The position numbers and the translations under genes were made by a program. Under the pieces are notes generated by a model. The model was not told where the DNA came from. It worked only from the letters and a program-made list of their open reading frames with translations, and searched no databases. DNA of 64,000 nucleotides from the NCBI GenBank assembly GCA_017403345.1, contig JAFQOH010000192.1:34202-98201 (forward strand), written 5' to 3'. The DNA comes from RGIG3701 sp017403345. Its GTDB lineage: Bacteria > Planctomycetota > Planctomycetia > Pirellulales > Thermoguttaceae. This document shows positions 26,608-35,145 of this stretch, piece after piece (within the stretch, counting starts at the first letter, position 1; every line of letters begins with the position of its first letter).

Positions 26608-26652
26608 GCGGGTACGGCACCTGCTCTGCGTTTTCCAACGGTTAGGGAAATT

Positions 26653-28068
26653 CTACTTTTTGAGTTCTTCGAGACACTCCATCGCGGCCTCTACGAGACG
26701 TTCGCCGGTTCCTTCAGGGAAAAGAACGTTGATCGTTTCGTAGCTGCCTTCCTGGAATGCTTTGCGTGTTGGAATGTAGCGCGCGTCCTGCTGGGAGAGT
26801 TCCAGTACGAGCGTGTTTTTGAACGGCGAACGGCGTTTGATGTCCAGCCCAAGTTCGACGAAGATCTCGCCCGGAAGGATGACGATGGCGGTATCGTCGC
26901 TCAAACGGATCGCGCCGACTTCCGCTTTATGTTCGATCGGCCAGCTGGCGAGGCTGACGATGTTTCCGAGCCGGACACGTTCTAGGAACGGGATTTCGGA
27001 CTTCGGATTCAGGATCTCCTTGCGGAGTTCCCGTGCTCTGGCGGTCTCTTCCTCGGAAAACTGGAGACGTTCCAGCGTCAGGGAGCGGAATGCGTGGGCA
27101 AGCGACGGCTTTGCTTCCTGGAGACCGCTTTCGTAAAGTGCGGCAAGGGCCATTCCAAGTGCTGTGCCGATTTCCGGCGCACGCTGTCTTGGAGCAGAGG
27201 CATTGACGTTAATGTGATTGATGTCGCCGCAGGTTCCGATGCCGAATGCGGAAATGAAATCAGAACCAAATTTTTCGCGGAGGATCTTATGGAGGTAACT
27301 GGGGTAGTCCGCACTGAATTGCACACCGCCGGTCGTGTCGAGATGCAGCGCAAAACTGGAAAGCGACGCGAACGGCTTCTTTTCGGCATCGCGGAACAGG
27401 ATCCCATGGAGATCCGGATCGATCGGACCGGCCGGGCGGATGATGTTCGGATTGCCGACGCCGGGATTGCACCGGACCACATCAGAGTTTTTCATGAAGT
27501 AGCGGCGATTGAAAGAGAGGTCCGTCACGCTGGTCTTTCCAACGGAAAAGGAGACCGGTCGGACCTTCTGGATCGCTTCGAGGATGGTCTTTTCAGCCAG
27601 TTCGACCCAGTACGCTTTGTAGTTGAACGCGCGGTAGTCGTTCTTTTCGGCCGCCGCCATGTTCTGTTCCATCGTGACGGTCCGATCGTAATGCCGCCAG
27701 CTCGGACCGGTGTGCGTGTGCGTTCCGAGGATGAAGACGGAATCGCCGGAAAGACCGGTTTTTTCCTGAATTCGGCGTTTCACTTCGGCGGTGGTGTCCG
27801 CGTAGACGTAGAGGGAATCGCTGATGGCCAGGACGCACATTTCGTCCCCCTGTTTGAAGCAGAACGCACGGAGCATCAGCGGATCCAGCGTCCCTTCCGA
27901 GAGACGGATACTATAGTACCCGGCCATGGGGTAACTCAGCGGCGGCGTGATGTCCGTCACTGCCAGTCCAAGCTGAAACGGTTCTGTCTTTGACGCTGCG
28001 TCCTGTGCGAACAGGGCCGAAACGCTGAGCAGAAGTGTCGACAAAATTGAGAAGATCTTCAATTTCAT
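26653..28068 (-). CDS. Neutral/alkaline ceramidase-like secreted enzyme, copy 2
   Basis: A 471-residue paralogue of the gene at 25039-26499, sharing long blocks such as VTDITPPLSYPMAGYYS, VLAISDSLYVYADTTAEVKR, GTHTHTGPSWRHYDR and GTCGDINHINV. The ATG at 28068, with AAAGGA upstream, starts a signal peptide (IFSILSTLLLSVSALFA). A longer in-frame start at 28128 would place the coding region inside the -10 element. It is transcribed from a perfect consensus promoter and probably leads an operon with copy 1. The tandem duplication suggests recent paralogy with possible change of specificity. Confidence 0.88.
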   Translation of the reverse strand: MKLKIFSILSTLLLSVSALFAQDAASKTEPFQLGLAVTDITPPLSYPMAGYYSIRLSEGTLDPLMLRAFCFKQGDEMCVLAISDSLYVYADTTAEVKRRIQEKTGLSGDSVFILGTHTHTGPSWRHYDRTVTMEQNMAAAEKNDYRAFNYKAYWVELAEKTILEAIQKVRPVSFSVGKTSVTDLSFNRRYFMKNSDVVRCNPGVGNPNIIRPAGPIDPDLHGILFRDAEKKPFASLSSFALHLDTTGGVQFSADYPSYLHKILREKFGSDFISAFGIGTCGDINHINVNASAPRQRAPEIGTALGMALAALYESGLQEAKPSLAHAFRSLTLERLQFSEEETARARELRKEILNPKSEIPFLERVRLGNIVSLASWPIEHKAEVGAIRLSDDTAIVILPGEIFVELGLDIKRRSPFKNTLVLELSQQDARYIPTRKAFQEGSYETINVLFPEGTGERLVEAAMECLEELKK

Positions 28069-28127
28069 GGGGTAGGATTCCTTTCTGGGAAGGCGGGAAG
28101 GTAAAAAACAGATGAATTTTAACTTCA

Positions 28128-28156
28128 ATTATAGACGAAACGTTCCGGTCTGTCAA
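28128..28156 (-). promoter_or_regulatory. Perfect consensus promoter of the ceramidase pair
   Basis: On the minus strand TTGACA (28156-28151), 17 bases and TATAAT (28133-28128). The leader to the chosen ATG is about 53 bases. Confidence 0.88.
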
Positions 28157-28345
28157 TAGTTCCGGAAATTTTTCTCAAAAAAGGGGATTCCAAACAGGGA
28201 ATGCGTGAAAAATACGAAAATTTGTGATTTTTGAGAATTTCATGTCTGGGATCTTGCACTTTTTGTCTCTTTTGGTCTACTTCTGTGAATTCTGCGGCAG
28301 AATCGTCAGGTATGTGCCGGACGGTTCCGAAAACGGAGGCCCCAC

Positions 28346-28374
28346 TTGACTTTTGGAGGGATTTCTGGTATAAA
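28346..28374 (+). promoter_or_regulatory. Promoter of the haem propeller gene
   Basis: TTGACT at 28346-28351, 17 bases and TATAAA at 28369-28374, preceded by TGG (extended -10). Confidence 0.85.
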
Positions 28375-28425
28375 AGAAGGCGGGATTTGGAGTTTTTTCG
28401 TTCCTCTGTTTTCGCAGGTGAGTTC

Positions 28426-31152
28426 ATGAAAAAAAGCGTGTTTTGTCTTCTTTTATTTTGTGTGTTCGTTTTGTTTGCATCGGCTGAAATGGTTTCGGCT
28501 GCGGAAATGGTCTCGGCTGCGGAAATGGTTTCGGCTGCGGAAATGGTCTCGAATGCCGCCCCAAAAACGTCTTCGTTCGAGGAGCTCGTCGCGGAGTTTC
28601 AGGAGAACGGGATGCCGGAGGAGATCCTTTTCGTGACTAGGAAACCGAGTGCCGACGTGCACTGGTACGCGAACATCGGCTACTATGCGGATAATTCGTG
28701 CCGGGTGCCGTTTCCGAGGAATTCCGGCGGCGCGATCTGGATCTTCAACGTGAAGACGAAAGCGTGCCGAAAGATCTTTGAGGATCTGGAAGGGAACGTG
28801 CGCGACCCGCAGATCCACTACGATGGAAAGAAATTCATCTTTTCGTATCTGCCGAAGGGGAAAAAACACTACAGTCTGTTTGAGATGAATTTGGACGGGA
28901 CGGGCCTGCGCCAGATCACGGGAATCGGTGAGGATGCGGAATTTCCGATCCCGCCGGGAGTCAAACCGCTGGAAACGACCGAGATACGCCGCAGTTCGAA
29001 GAATCTCGACGGCGTTCAGGACTACTCGCCGGCCGGCTGGGACGACTACGAACCGACGTACACGCCGGACGATAAGATCATCTTCTGTTCGACCCGTGCG
29101 AACCGGTACGTTCAGTGCTACTATACGCAGGTCGGGACGCTCCACAAATGCGAGCTGGACGGCTCGAATATTCAGTGCATCTCGTCCAATGTGGAGCAGG
29201 ACAACACGCCGTGGTTTCTCAATGACGGGCGCGTCGCGCACATGCGGTGGGAGTACGTGGACCGGCACTGGGGGACGTACCATTCTCTTTGGACGGTGAA
29301 TCCGGACGGAACGAAACAGATGGTCCTTTACGGGAATTTCGCGACGTGGGACTGTATGCTGGCTCCGAAACCGGTCCCGGGACGCAATGACCGGATCGTC
29401 TGTACGTTCTCGCCGGGGCATGGTCGGAAAGAGCATCAGGGAAACATCGTGCTTCTCGACACGACGCTGGGGCCGGATGACCCGAAAGCAGTCCAGTACA
29501 TTACGAAAGGCGGGATCTATTCCGATCCGTGGGCGTTCAGCGTGGATCATTTTCTTGCGGCGGCCCGCGAAAAGATCGTTCTCGTGACGGCGGACGGACG
29601 CAGCGGAACGCTCTTTACGCTCCCTGCGGAACTTCGAAAAGCGGGTTTCTGGATCGGGGAAGCGCGTCCGGTGATGCCGCGTCAGCGGGAAGTCGTGATT
29701 CCTGACCAGACGGATCCGTCGAAAGCTCACGGAACGCTGGCACTCGTGAATATCTACCACGGGCGCAAGATGAAGGACGTGAAGCCCGGGACGATCAAAG
29801 CGATCAAGATCTACGAAGTGCTGCCGAAACCGGTCAATTTCTCCGGCGGGATGGACATGATCTCCAACGAAGGGACCTTCTCCGTCACGCGGCTTTTGGG
29901 GACGGTGCCGGTCTCGGAAGACGGGAGCGCGTACTTTGAACTTCCGGCGAAACGGAGCGTTCTGTTCTGTGCCATGGACGAAAATGACCACTGTGTGAAG
30001 CGGATGCACTCCTTCACGTCCGTCATGCCGGGTGAGGTGACTGCGTGCATCGGGTGCCATGAGGAACGGACGGAGACGCCCAGTGCCGAGGAACGCGACC
30101 GGCTGAATCGTCTTCTGCGTACGGTCCCGGTCAAGCCGGAAAAAATCGCGGGGGTCCCGGAAATCTTCGTTTTCCCGCGCGATATTCAGCCGATCCTGGA
30201 TCGACATTGCCTCAAGTGCCATCATCATGACCGGGAAGAGGGAGGATTCAACATTTCGGGCGACTGGAATCCGCTCTACACTTTCGGCTACATGCAGATG
30301 TCGTGGCGGAAACTCTTCGGCGATAATCGAAACCGCTCGATGGGGAATTTCGCGCCGTACGAGATCGGGACCGGTTCCAGCCGGCTGCTGAAGCTCATCG
30401 AGGAAGGGCACGAAGGCGTCAAAATGCCGGAAGAGGAACAGAAGATCATCCGTAACTGGCTCGATGCCGGCGCAAACTATTCCGGAGTCTATGCGGCAAG
30501 CGGATGCGGCGGTCTGGGATACTATATCGCGCACAAAAATATCCAAAACGACGCAGACTGGCCCGAAACGGAACCGTCCCGTGACGCGATCCGCCGCCGA
30601 TGCGATCCGTGCCATTGTCCGACGGAAGCGGAAAAGAAGATCGGAAACTATTCGCTGGTCACGGAATACAAAACGGTCTACTGGCCGCCGCAGAAAAACA
30701 GGTACGTCGTTCACGATATGTGCGAGGAATCCGGACGGTATAATCGGCACGAGATCTGGAATCTCTCCTACCCGGAAAAATCAAAAGTCCTTCGCGCTCC
30801 GCTCTCGAAAGAGTTCGGCGGGCTTGGAAAATGCGAGGCGGCTTCCGGTCAGAAAGTCTTCGCGGACACGAACGACCCGGACTACCAGCTGATTTTGAAG
30901 TACATTCAGCGCGGCAGACGATACATTCTGGAGGAAGACAATCGGTTCTCGATGCTCCACCCCAGCCCAAACAATGGCCCGGACTGTCCACAGAAATTCA
31001 CTCCGCGATGGGGCTACCTGCGCGAGATGATCCGCTACGGCATCCTCTCCCCCGACACGACGCCGAAAACCGCCATTGATCCGTACGACGTGGAGGAACG
31101 CTACTGGCGCTCGTTCTGGTACGTGCCGGAAACGGAGACCGAAAAACGGTAG
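28426..31152 (+). CDS. Secreted HzsA-related multihaem propeller protein
   Basis: A 908-residue exported protein resembling the planctomycete relatives of the hydrazine synthase alpha subunit. The ATG at 28426 starts a signal peptide (VFCLLLFCVFVLFASA). The N-terminal half reads as a TolB/propeller domain (IWIFNVKTKACRKIFEDLEG, PTYTPDDKIIFCSTR). Three CXXCH haem-c motifs follow: C541-C544-H545 (CIGCH), C595-C598-H599 (CLKCH) and C726-C729-H730 (CDPCH). Real hydrazine synthase belongs to anammox bacteria; here no partner subunits are nearby, so electron transfer or a different oxidoreduction is more likely. The signal-peptide end carries three AAEMVS repeats. It is not obviously in an operon. 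Confidence 0.82.
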   Translation: MKKSVFCLLLFCVFVLFASAEMVSAAEMVSAAEMVSAAEMVSNAAPKTSSFEELVAEFQENGMPEEILFVTRKPSADVHWYANIGYYADNSCRVPFPRNSGGAIWIFNVKTKACRKIFEDLEGNVRDPQIHYDGKKFIFSYLPKGKKHYSLFEMNLDGTGLRQITGIGEDAEFPIPPGVKPLETTEIRRSSKNLDGVQDYSPAGWDDYEPTYTPDDKIIFCSTRANRYVQCYYTQVGTLHKCELDGSNIQCISSNVEQDNTPWFLNDGRVAHMRWEYVDRHWGTYHSLWTVNPDGTKQMVLYGNFATWDCMLAPKPVPGRNDRIVCTFSPGHGRKEHQGNIVLLDTTLGPDDPKAVQYITKGGIYSDPWAFSVDHFLAAAREKIVLVTADGRSGTLFTLPAELRKAGFWIGEARPVMPRQREVVIPDQTDPSKAHGTLALVNIYHGRKMKDVKPGTIKAIKIYEVLPKPVNFSGGMDMISNEGTFSVTRLLGTVPVSEDGSAYFELPAKRSVLFCAMDENDHCVKRMHSFTSVMPGEVTACIGCHEERTETPSAEERDRLNRLLRTVPVKPEKIAGVPEIFVFPRDIQPILDRHCLKCHHHDREEGGFNISGDWNPLYTFGYMQMSWRKLFGDNRNRSMGNFAPYEIGTGSSRLLKLIEEGHEGVKMPEEEQKIIRNWLDAGANYSGVYAASGCGGLGYYIAHKNIQNDADWPETEPSRDAIRRRCDPCHCPTEAEKKIGNYSLVTEYKTVYWPPQKNRYVVHDMCEESGRYNRHEIWNLSYPEKSKVLRAPLSKEFGGLGKCEAASGQKVFADTNDPDYQLILKYIQRGRRYILEEDNRFSMLHPSPNNGPDCPQKFTPRWGYLREMIRYGILSPDTTPKTAIDPYDVEERYWRSFWYVPETETEKR
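28483..28551 (+). repeat. 18-bp tandem repeat at the signal-peptide end
   Basis: Three units of gctgcggaaatggtYtcg encode AAEMVS, preceded by a 15-base variant (AEMVS). The repeat lies around the predicted cleavage site. Confidence 0.95.
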
Positions 31153-31163
31153 AAAAGCAGAAG

Positions 31164-31219
31164 AAGCGCAAAAGAGGAAGCGCAAAAGAGGAAGCGCAAA
31201 AGAGGAAGCGCAAAAGAGG
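31164..31219. repeat. 14-bp tandem repeat after the haem propeller gene
   Basis: Four perfect units of aagcgcaaaagagg stand directly before the terminator between convergent genes. Confidence 0.97.
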
Positions 31220-31221
31220 AA

Positions 31222-31258
31222 AAGGAACGGCGTCCCTAAAGAACGCAGTTCCTTTTTT
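31222..31258 (+). terminator. Bidirectional terminator
   Basis: aaaggaac pairs with gttccttt, with an inner gcgt/acgc stem; T-rich tracts follow on both strands. It serves the haem propeller gene and the convergent gene at 31289. Confidence 0.8.
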
Positions 31259-31288
31259 CTTGAGAGTTTCGGCCGGCTGGACGGGAAA

Positions 31289-34200
31289 CTATTTCTCAAA
31301 CTCCACGCGGTAGACTTTCGCGTCTTCCACCTTCACGCGGAATGCCGCACTTGCGCCGTTCTGCTGGAAAGGCACGCTTTCACCGTCGAAGAGGATGCGT
31401 TTTACTTTGCCTTTGACCGTTACGTCAAATTCAGGAAGTGACGGCAGCGGAAGGATCTCCAGCCCATCGCTCATTGGCTTCACGTAGAGCGCGCCGAGCG
31501 TCGAGACGCCCCGATATTCCGCCGGTGTCCGATTGCCGAGCAGACGGCTGAAATCGTCCACGCTCTCCGAAATGGCGACCGGACGGATCTCACCGACGAT
31601 ACGGCCTTCCCGGATCTCGAATTCCGCGACGGAGTACCGATTGTCCTGCGCGAACTCACCCATGAGCGCGGCACGGTGTCCATTTCCGCGGTGATCGTAG
31701 AGTCCTACCATCACGTGGTATTTGCCGTTTCGCGTCCCTTCCGGAATGCGGAAAACGTGCCCTGCTCCGGTCTCGATGTTTCGCGTTTCCTCACTCGTAC
31801 CCCATTGGCTGGTCGGAATGCTGCATGAGTATCCGTCGTACCAGCCGGTCGGCGTGAATCCGTAGCCTCGGCGCGGTTCAAAGACGTGGGCGAAAATGGC
31901 GAGGTCCTTGGGAGCGGGAGCGTCGCACTTCCAGTTCGTCACGACTTCAAATGCGCGTCCTTCTTCCAAGACTTTTGCGCTCTTCATCGTGGGCTGGATC
32001 GGCAGAAGGTCCACGAGCGCCTTCCCGCGGCCGTTCAGGTAGAATGTGCCGTCCGGACGCTGCGAGAATTCCGCGACTTCTTTCCTGTTTGCAGGATTCC
32101 GCACGATGCCGGAGACGAAATTCCCATTTGCGTCGAAGATGACGAAACCGTACTTGGGGAGCGTGTGTCCCTGGACGCTCCAGTTTCCTTCACCGCGGTT
32201 CACGTAGACGGTCATGCCGTTTGTCCACGTGACGCGCTGGCGGCGGAGACCGTCAAGGAATTCCACGTTTTCGATCTCCTGATCGGCGATCGAGCGGACG
32301 AAATGCTGCGCGAGATAGTGTTTCCGCACGCTTCCGGAGAAAATGGTCCCAAGGTCCACCATGAGGTCCAGTCCGCCGAGGATCTCCGCCGAAATGTAGT
32401 CGTCGCTCATGATCCCGTGCAGATGCGGATCTCTCAGCGCACGGTACCGGTCTGCGTAGCCTGCGCCGTGGCGTGAGTAGTTCGTGTGGTTCACTGCGGC
32501 GAACCACGGAGTGCGCGACCAGTTTTCGCACGGGACGTACCGACGCCACGCGCCTCCTTTTTCCGGATCGATGAGCATCCACTGGCAGTCCGCGCCGGAA
32601 ATGGAACCGAGCAGACCGTCGGACCCCGCTTCACTGACGGTGATCGCCGGCTCTTTTTTGCCGTTGACTTCATGAGAAAGCCCTTCCGCGATGGTCTCGA
32701 AGCAGTCTTTCCAGCAGGCCGCCGTCTGCGTGCGGGGATGGAAATTTCCGTCGCGGTCCCAGTAATCGTAGACGTTCGCTGAGGTGAAGACGTCCACGAA
32801 GTAGGCGTCCATCGTCGGGAGGTACTTGCGGTCCAGCGCGAGATTCCGGAGCAGGAACGGCTTGAAGAGGTCCGGGCGCCACTGGTAGCTCTGAACTCCT
32901 GCACCGTGATTGATCCACGCTTTGCGCGGTGTGCCGTTTGCGTGAAAGTCGATCCGGTCGTAGGTGAATCCTTCCGCATCGGGATAGAAATCGATGTAGT
33001 TGTCGTGGATGCCGAACGGAACTCCGGCTTTCGCGCACGTTTTCGCGAGTTCCTGCAGTTCCTCGCAGGTCCCCAAGCTGGAGAGTACGAGATTCCGGGG
33101 ATCGTCCGGATTGGTGTTCCAGATATCCGGCAGCCGCACATCATAGCCCCAGCACTGCCAGACGTGCTTGATGAAGAGAGAATCCGTCACGCCGTACTGG
33201 AACGCTTTTTGAAGCTCCTGCGTATTGTGCGCGTATTTTCCGCCCCAGACGTCGAACGTCAAACGTCCGCGCTTGCGTTCCACGCCCGGTCCGGTCTTGG
33301 GGAGCCACGTGTTCTGTTTTCGGTACTTGAAGGCCGCACGGAAGGCGTTTTGGCGATCCGGGACGAGTGCGAGTTTGAACCAGCTGCTCATTTCCAGCGT
33401 ACAGAGATCCTTTTCACCGTCGCAGACCATCGCGGCCGGAGCGTTCGAGGCGCCCATTACGAGCGACGTTCCATTTGCGTAATCGATCCCGATGTGACTC
33501 GCCGCCAGATCGTGACCGCCCATGCCGATGCGGAAATTTTTGGGAGCTTCCGCGACGAATCCGTGCCCCCAGTAGACGCGGGAGATCTTCTGATCTGCGG
33601 GGTGGAACGAAAAATTCGCCAGCTCAGCCGGATTTTCTTTCGGAACGTCAAAGACGAGCATTCCGTTTTCGGCGGAAATGTTGATCTGGATCGGAAGTTC
33701 CTCGTCGTTGGAGAGCAGCGTTGCGGTGAAGCGGAGTTTTCCATCCGCGGTTTTTTCCAGTTTCGGAAGTTTGGTGTAGACCGCGCCGGCCGAGTTGAGC
33801 GGCTGTGCGCCGACGGCGAGCGAGATGCCGCGGAATGTCACGAAAGACTCCGGTTTTTTCGGATCTCCGAGCGCGATCTGTGCGTCCAGAAGGCCATTCG
33901 GACCGGGGGTGATCCAGGCGGTGAATTCTTCATCAAGAGGCAGGGTGAACGTTTCCTGCGGGACGGCGTTTTCCTGCGAAACGAGATTTTTTCCGCGGGC
34001 AGTGTTGATCACCAGACCGCTCAGGTAGCATCCGTCGCACGTCGTGTTGTTTTTCGGACCGGGATGGATCTCGACCGTTAATTTCATCTTTTGACCCGCA
34101 AATTTCTCGAGCGAAAACGTTCTGTCGACCCATTCGGTACTTGCGGTGTGGAATTCTTCCAGAAGGATCTGTTTCGTTTCGTCTTCTCCGGCATTTCGTC

Positions 34201-35065
34201 CCCAGAAACGGAACGTCACGCCGTCGGTCGGCGGTTCCGGAGGCAGGACGACCCGCACACACGCGCCGTAGCTCATCGAAAGGCCCGGCTCATTCGGGAG
34301 CTGGACGTCATATTCTGCAAAGAAACCGCCGCCATACGGACGGTACGGCGGATGCGCATTTCGGCAGGTCCGGCTGACGCCGCCGGCAGTGTAGGCCGCG
34401 AGATGGTAATTCGCGCTGGATCCCGGATCTCGGCCGTCAAAATTCGGCAGGCCGATCATCTTGCCGTCCAGGGAACGAAAGGCGCGGAACGGTTTGTCCA
34501 GAAGTGAAACGCCGCCGATCTTCACGACTGTTTCGGATCCCTGCTTCTGGATCTGCGGAACGTTCGTCTCGATCACGCGGACCGCATGCACGAGAGTCTC
34601 CCGCTCGCCGTTCGGGAAGGTGCATTTGACGTGCAGCGGATAGTGTGCCGAGTAGGTGCCAGGAAGCGCCTTAAACGTGAATTCCGTCTCGACGCTGCCG
34701 CCTGCGGGGAGCTCGATCCTGCGCGTCACTGTTTGCTGGACGTTTCCATTTTCGTCCGTTGGCATGATGGTGTCGATGGAAGTGAAGGTCAGTACTGCAG
34801 AAAGTGCTTTTTCCGACGTGCTCGAAACTGTGACCGGGAGCGTCTGGACGGTTTCCAGTTCCGAAACGACGTCCATTTTACCCAGTTTGACCGTCACGGG
34901 ACCGACCGTTTGCGTGTGGACCGTGAATTGGAGCGGTTCGTAGGCTTCCTCTTCTGCCGCGGCCGGAACCGGAAAAATTGCGTTGAGTGTCAGGACTCCT
35001 GAAAGGGAAAGGAAGCAGACACCGGCGGAGATCGCGGATCTCCAGAATGAAAATCTTTGTTTCAT
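31289..35065 (-). CDS. Very large secreted putative glycosidase (DUF5696-like)
   Basis: A 1258-residue exported protein with a signal peptide at residues 1-36 (cleavage near PAAAEEE). The N-terminal region reads as Ig-like beta domains plus a jelly-roll module with FWGRNAGEDETKQILLEEF. The centre and C-terminal half look like a TIM-barrel glycosidase of the GH101/DUF5696 kind, with segments FGIHDNYIDFYPDAEGF, MDAYFVDVFTSANVYDYWDR and TVSEAGSDGLLG. Small beta domains close the protein. The family call is from overall pattern and is moderate. It is downstream of the GHL10-like gene in the same direction with an 80-base gap, so the two may act on the same glycan. Confidence 0.65.
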   Translation of the reverse strand: MKQRFSFWRSAISAGVCFLSLSGVLTLNAIFPVPAAAEEEAYEPLQFTVHTQTVGPVTVKLGKMDVVSELETVQTLPVTVSSTSEKALSAVLTFTSIDTIMPTDENGNVQQTVTRRIELPAGGSVETEFTFKALPGTYSAHYPLHVKCTFPNGERETLVHAVRVIETNVPQIQKQGSETVVKIGGVSLLDKPFRAFRSLDGKMIGLPNFDGRDPGSSANYHLAAYTAGGVSRTCRNAHPPYRPYGGGFFAEYDVQLPNEPGLSMSYGACVRVVLPPEPPTDGVTFRFWGRNAGEDETKQILLEEFHTASTEWVDRTFSLEKFAGQKMKLTVEIHPGPKNNTTCDGCYLSGLVINTARGKNLVSQENAVPQETFTLPLDEEFTAWITPGPNGLLDAQIALGDPKKPESFVTFRGISLAVGAQPLNSAGAVYTKLPKLEKTADGKLRFTATLLSNDEELPIQINISAENGMLVFDVPKENPAELANFSFHPADQKISRVYWGHGFVAEAPKNFRIGMGGHDLAASHIGIDYANGTSLVMGASNAPAAMVCDGEKDLCTLEMSSWFKLALVPDRQNAFRAAFKYRKQNTWLPKTGPGVERKRGRLTFDVWGGKYAHNTQELQKAFQYGVTDSLFIKHVWQCWGYDVRLPDIWNTNPDDPRNLVLSSLGTCEELQELAKTCAKAGVPFGIHDNYIDFYPDAEGFTYDRIDFHANGTPRKAWINHGAGVQSYQWRPDLFKPFLLRNLALDRKYLPTMDAYFVDVFTSANVYDYWDRDGNFHPRTQTAACWKDCFETIAEGLSHEVNGKKEPAITVSEAGSDGLLGSISGADCQWMLIDPEKGGAWRRYVPCENWSRTPWFAAVNHTNYSRHGAGYADRYRALRDPHLHGIMSDDYISAEILGGLDLMVDLGTIFSGSVRKHYLAQHFVRSIADQEIENVEFLDGLRRQRVTWTNGMTVYVNRGEGNWSVQGHTLPKYGFVIFDANGNFVSGIVRNPANRKEVAEFSQRPDGTFYLNGRGKALVDLLPIQPTMKSAKVLEEGRAFEVVTNWKCDAPAPKDLAIFAHVFEPRRGYGFTPTGWYDGYSCSIPTSQWGTSEETRNIETGAGHVFRIPEGTRNGKYHVMVGLYDHRGNGHRAALMGEFAQDNRYSVAEFEIREGRIVGEIRPVAISESVDDFSRLLGNRTPAEYRGVSTLGALYVKPMSDGLEILPLPSLPEFDVTVKGKVKRILFDGESVPFQQNGASAAFRVKVEDAKVYRVEFEK

Positions 35066-35145
35066 GTGCGTTCTTTCTTTAAAATGAAGGATGGAATGGA
35101 AGGTGAAATGGGGCTTGGATCGGAAAATTTCAGGATCGGAAAATT

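Noticed and set aside
28453..30750. 765-codon minus-strand frame opposite the haem propeller gene
   Set aside because: Composition is Arg/His/Asp-heavy with no motif; the plus strand carries a promoter, signal peptide and three CXXCH motifs.
31164..31219. Coding continuation of the haem propeller gene through the 14-bp repeats
   Set aside because: A TAG stop lies at 31150-31152, before the repeats, and a terminator follows.
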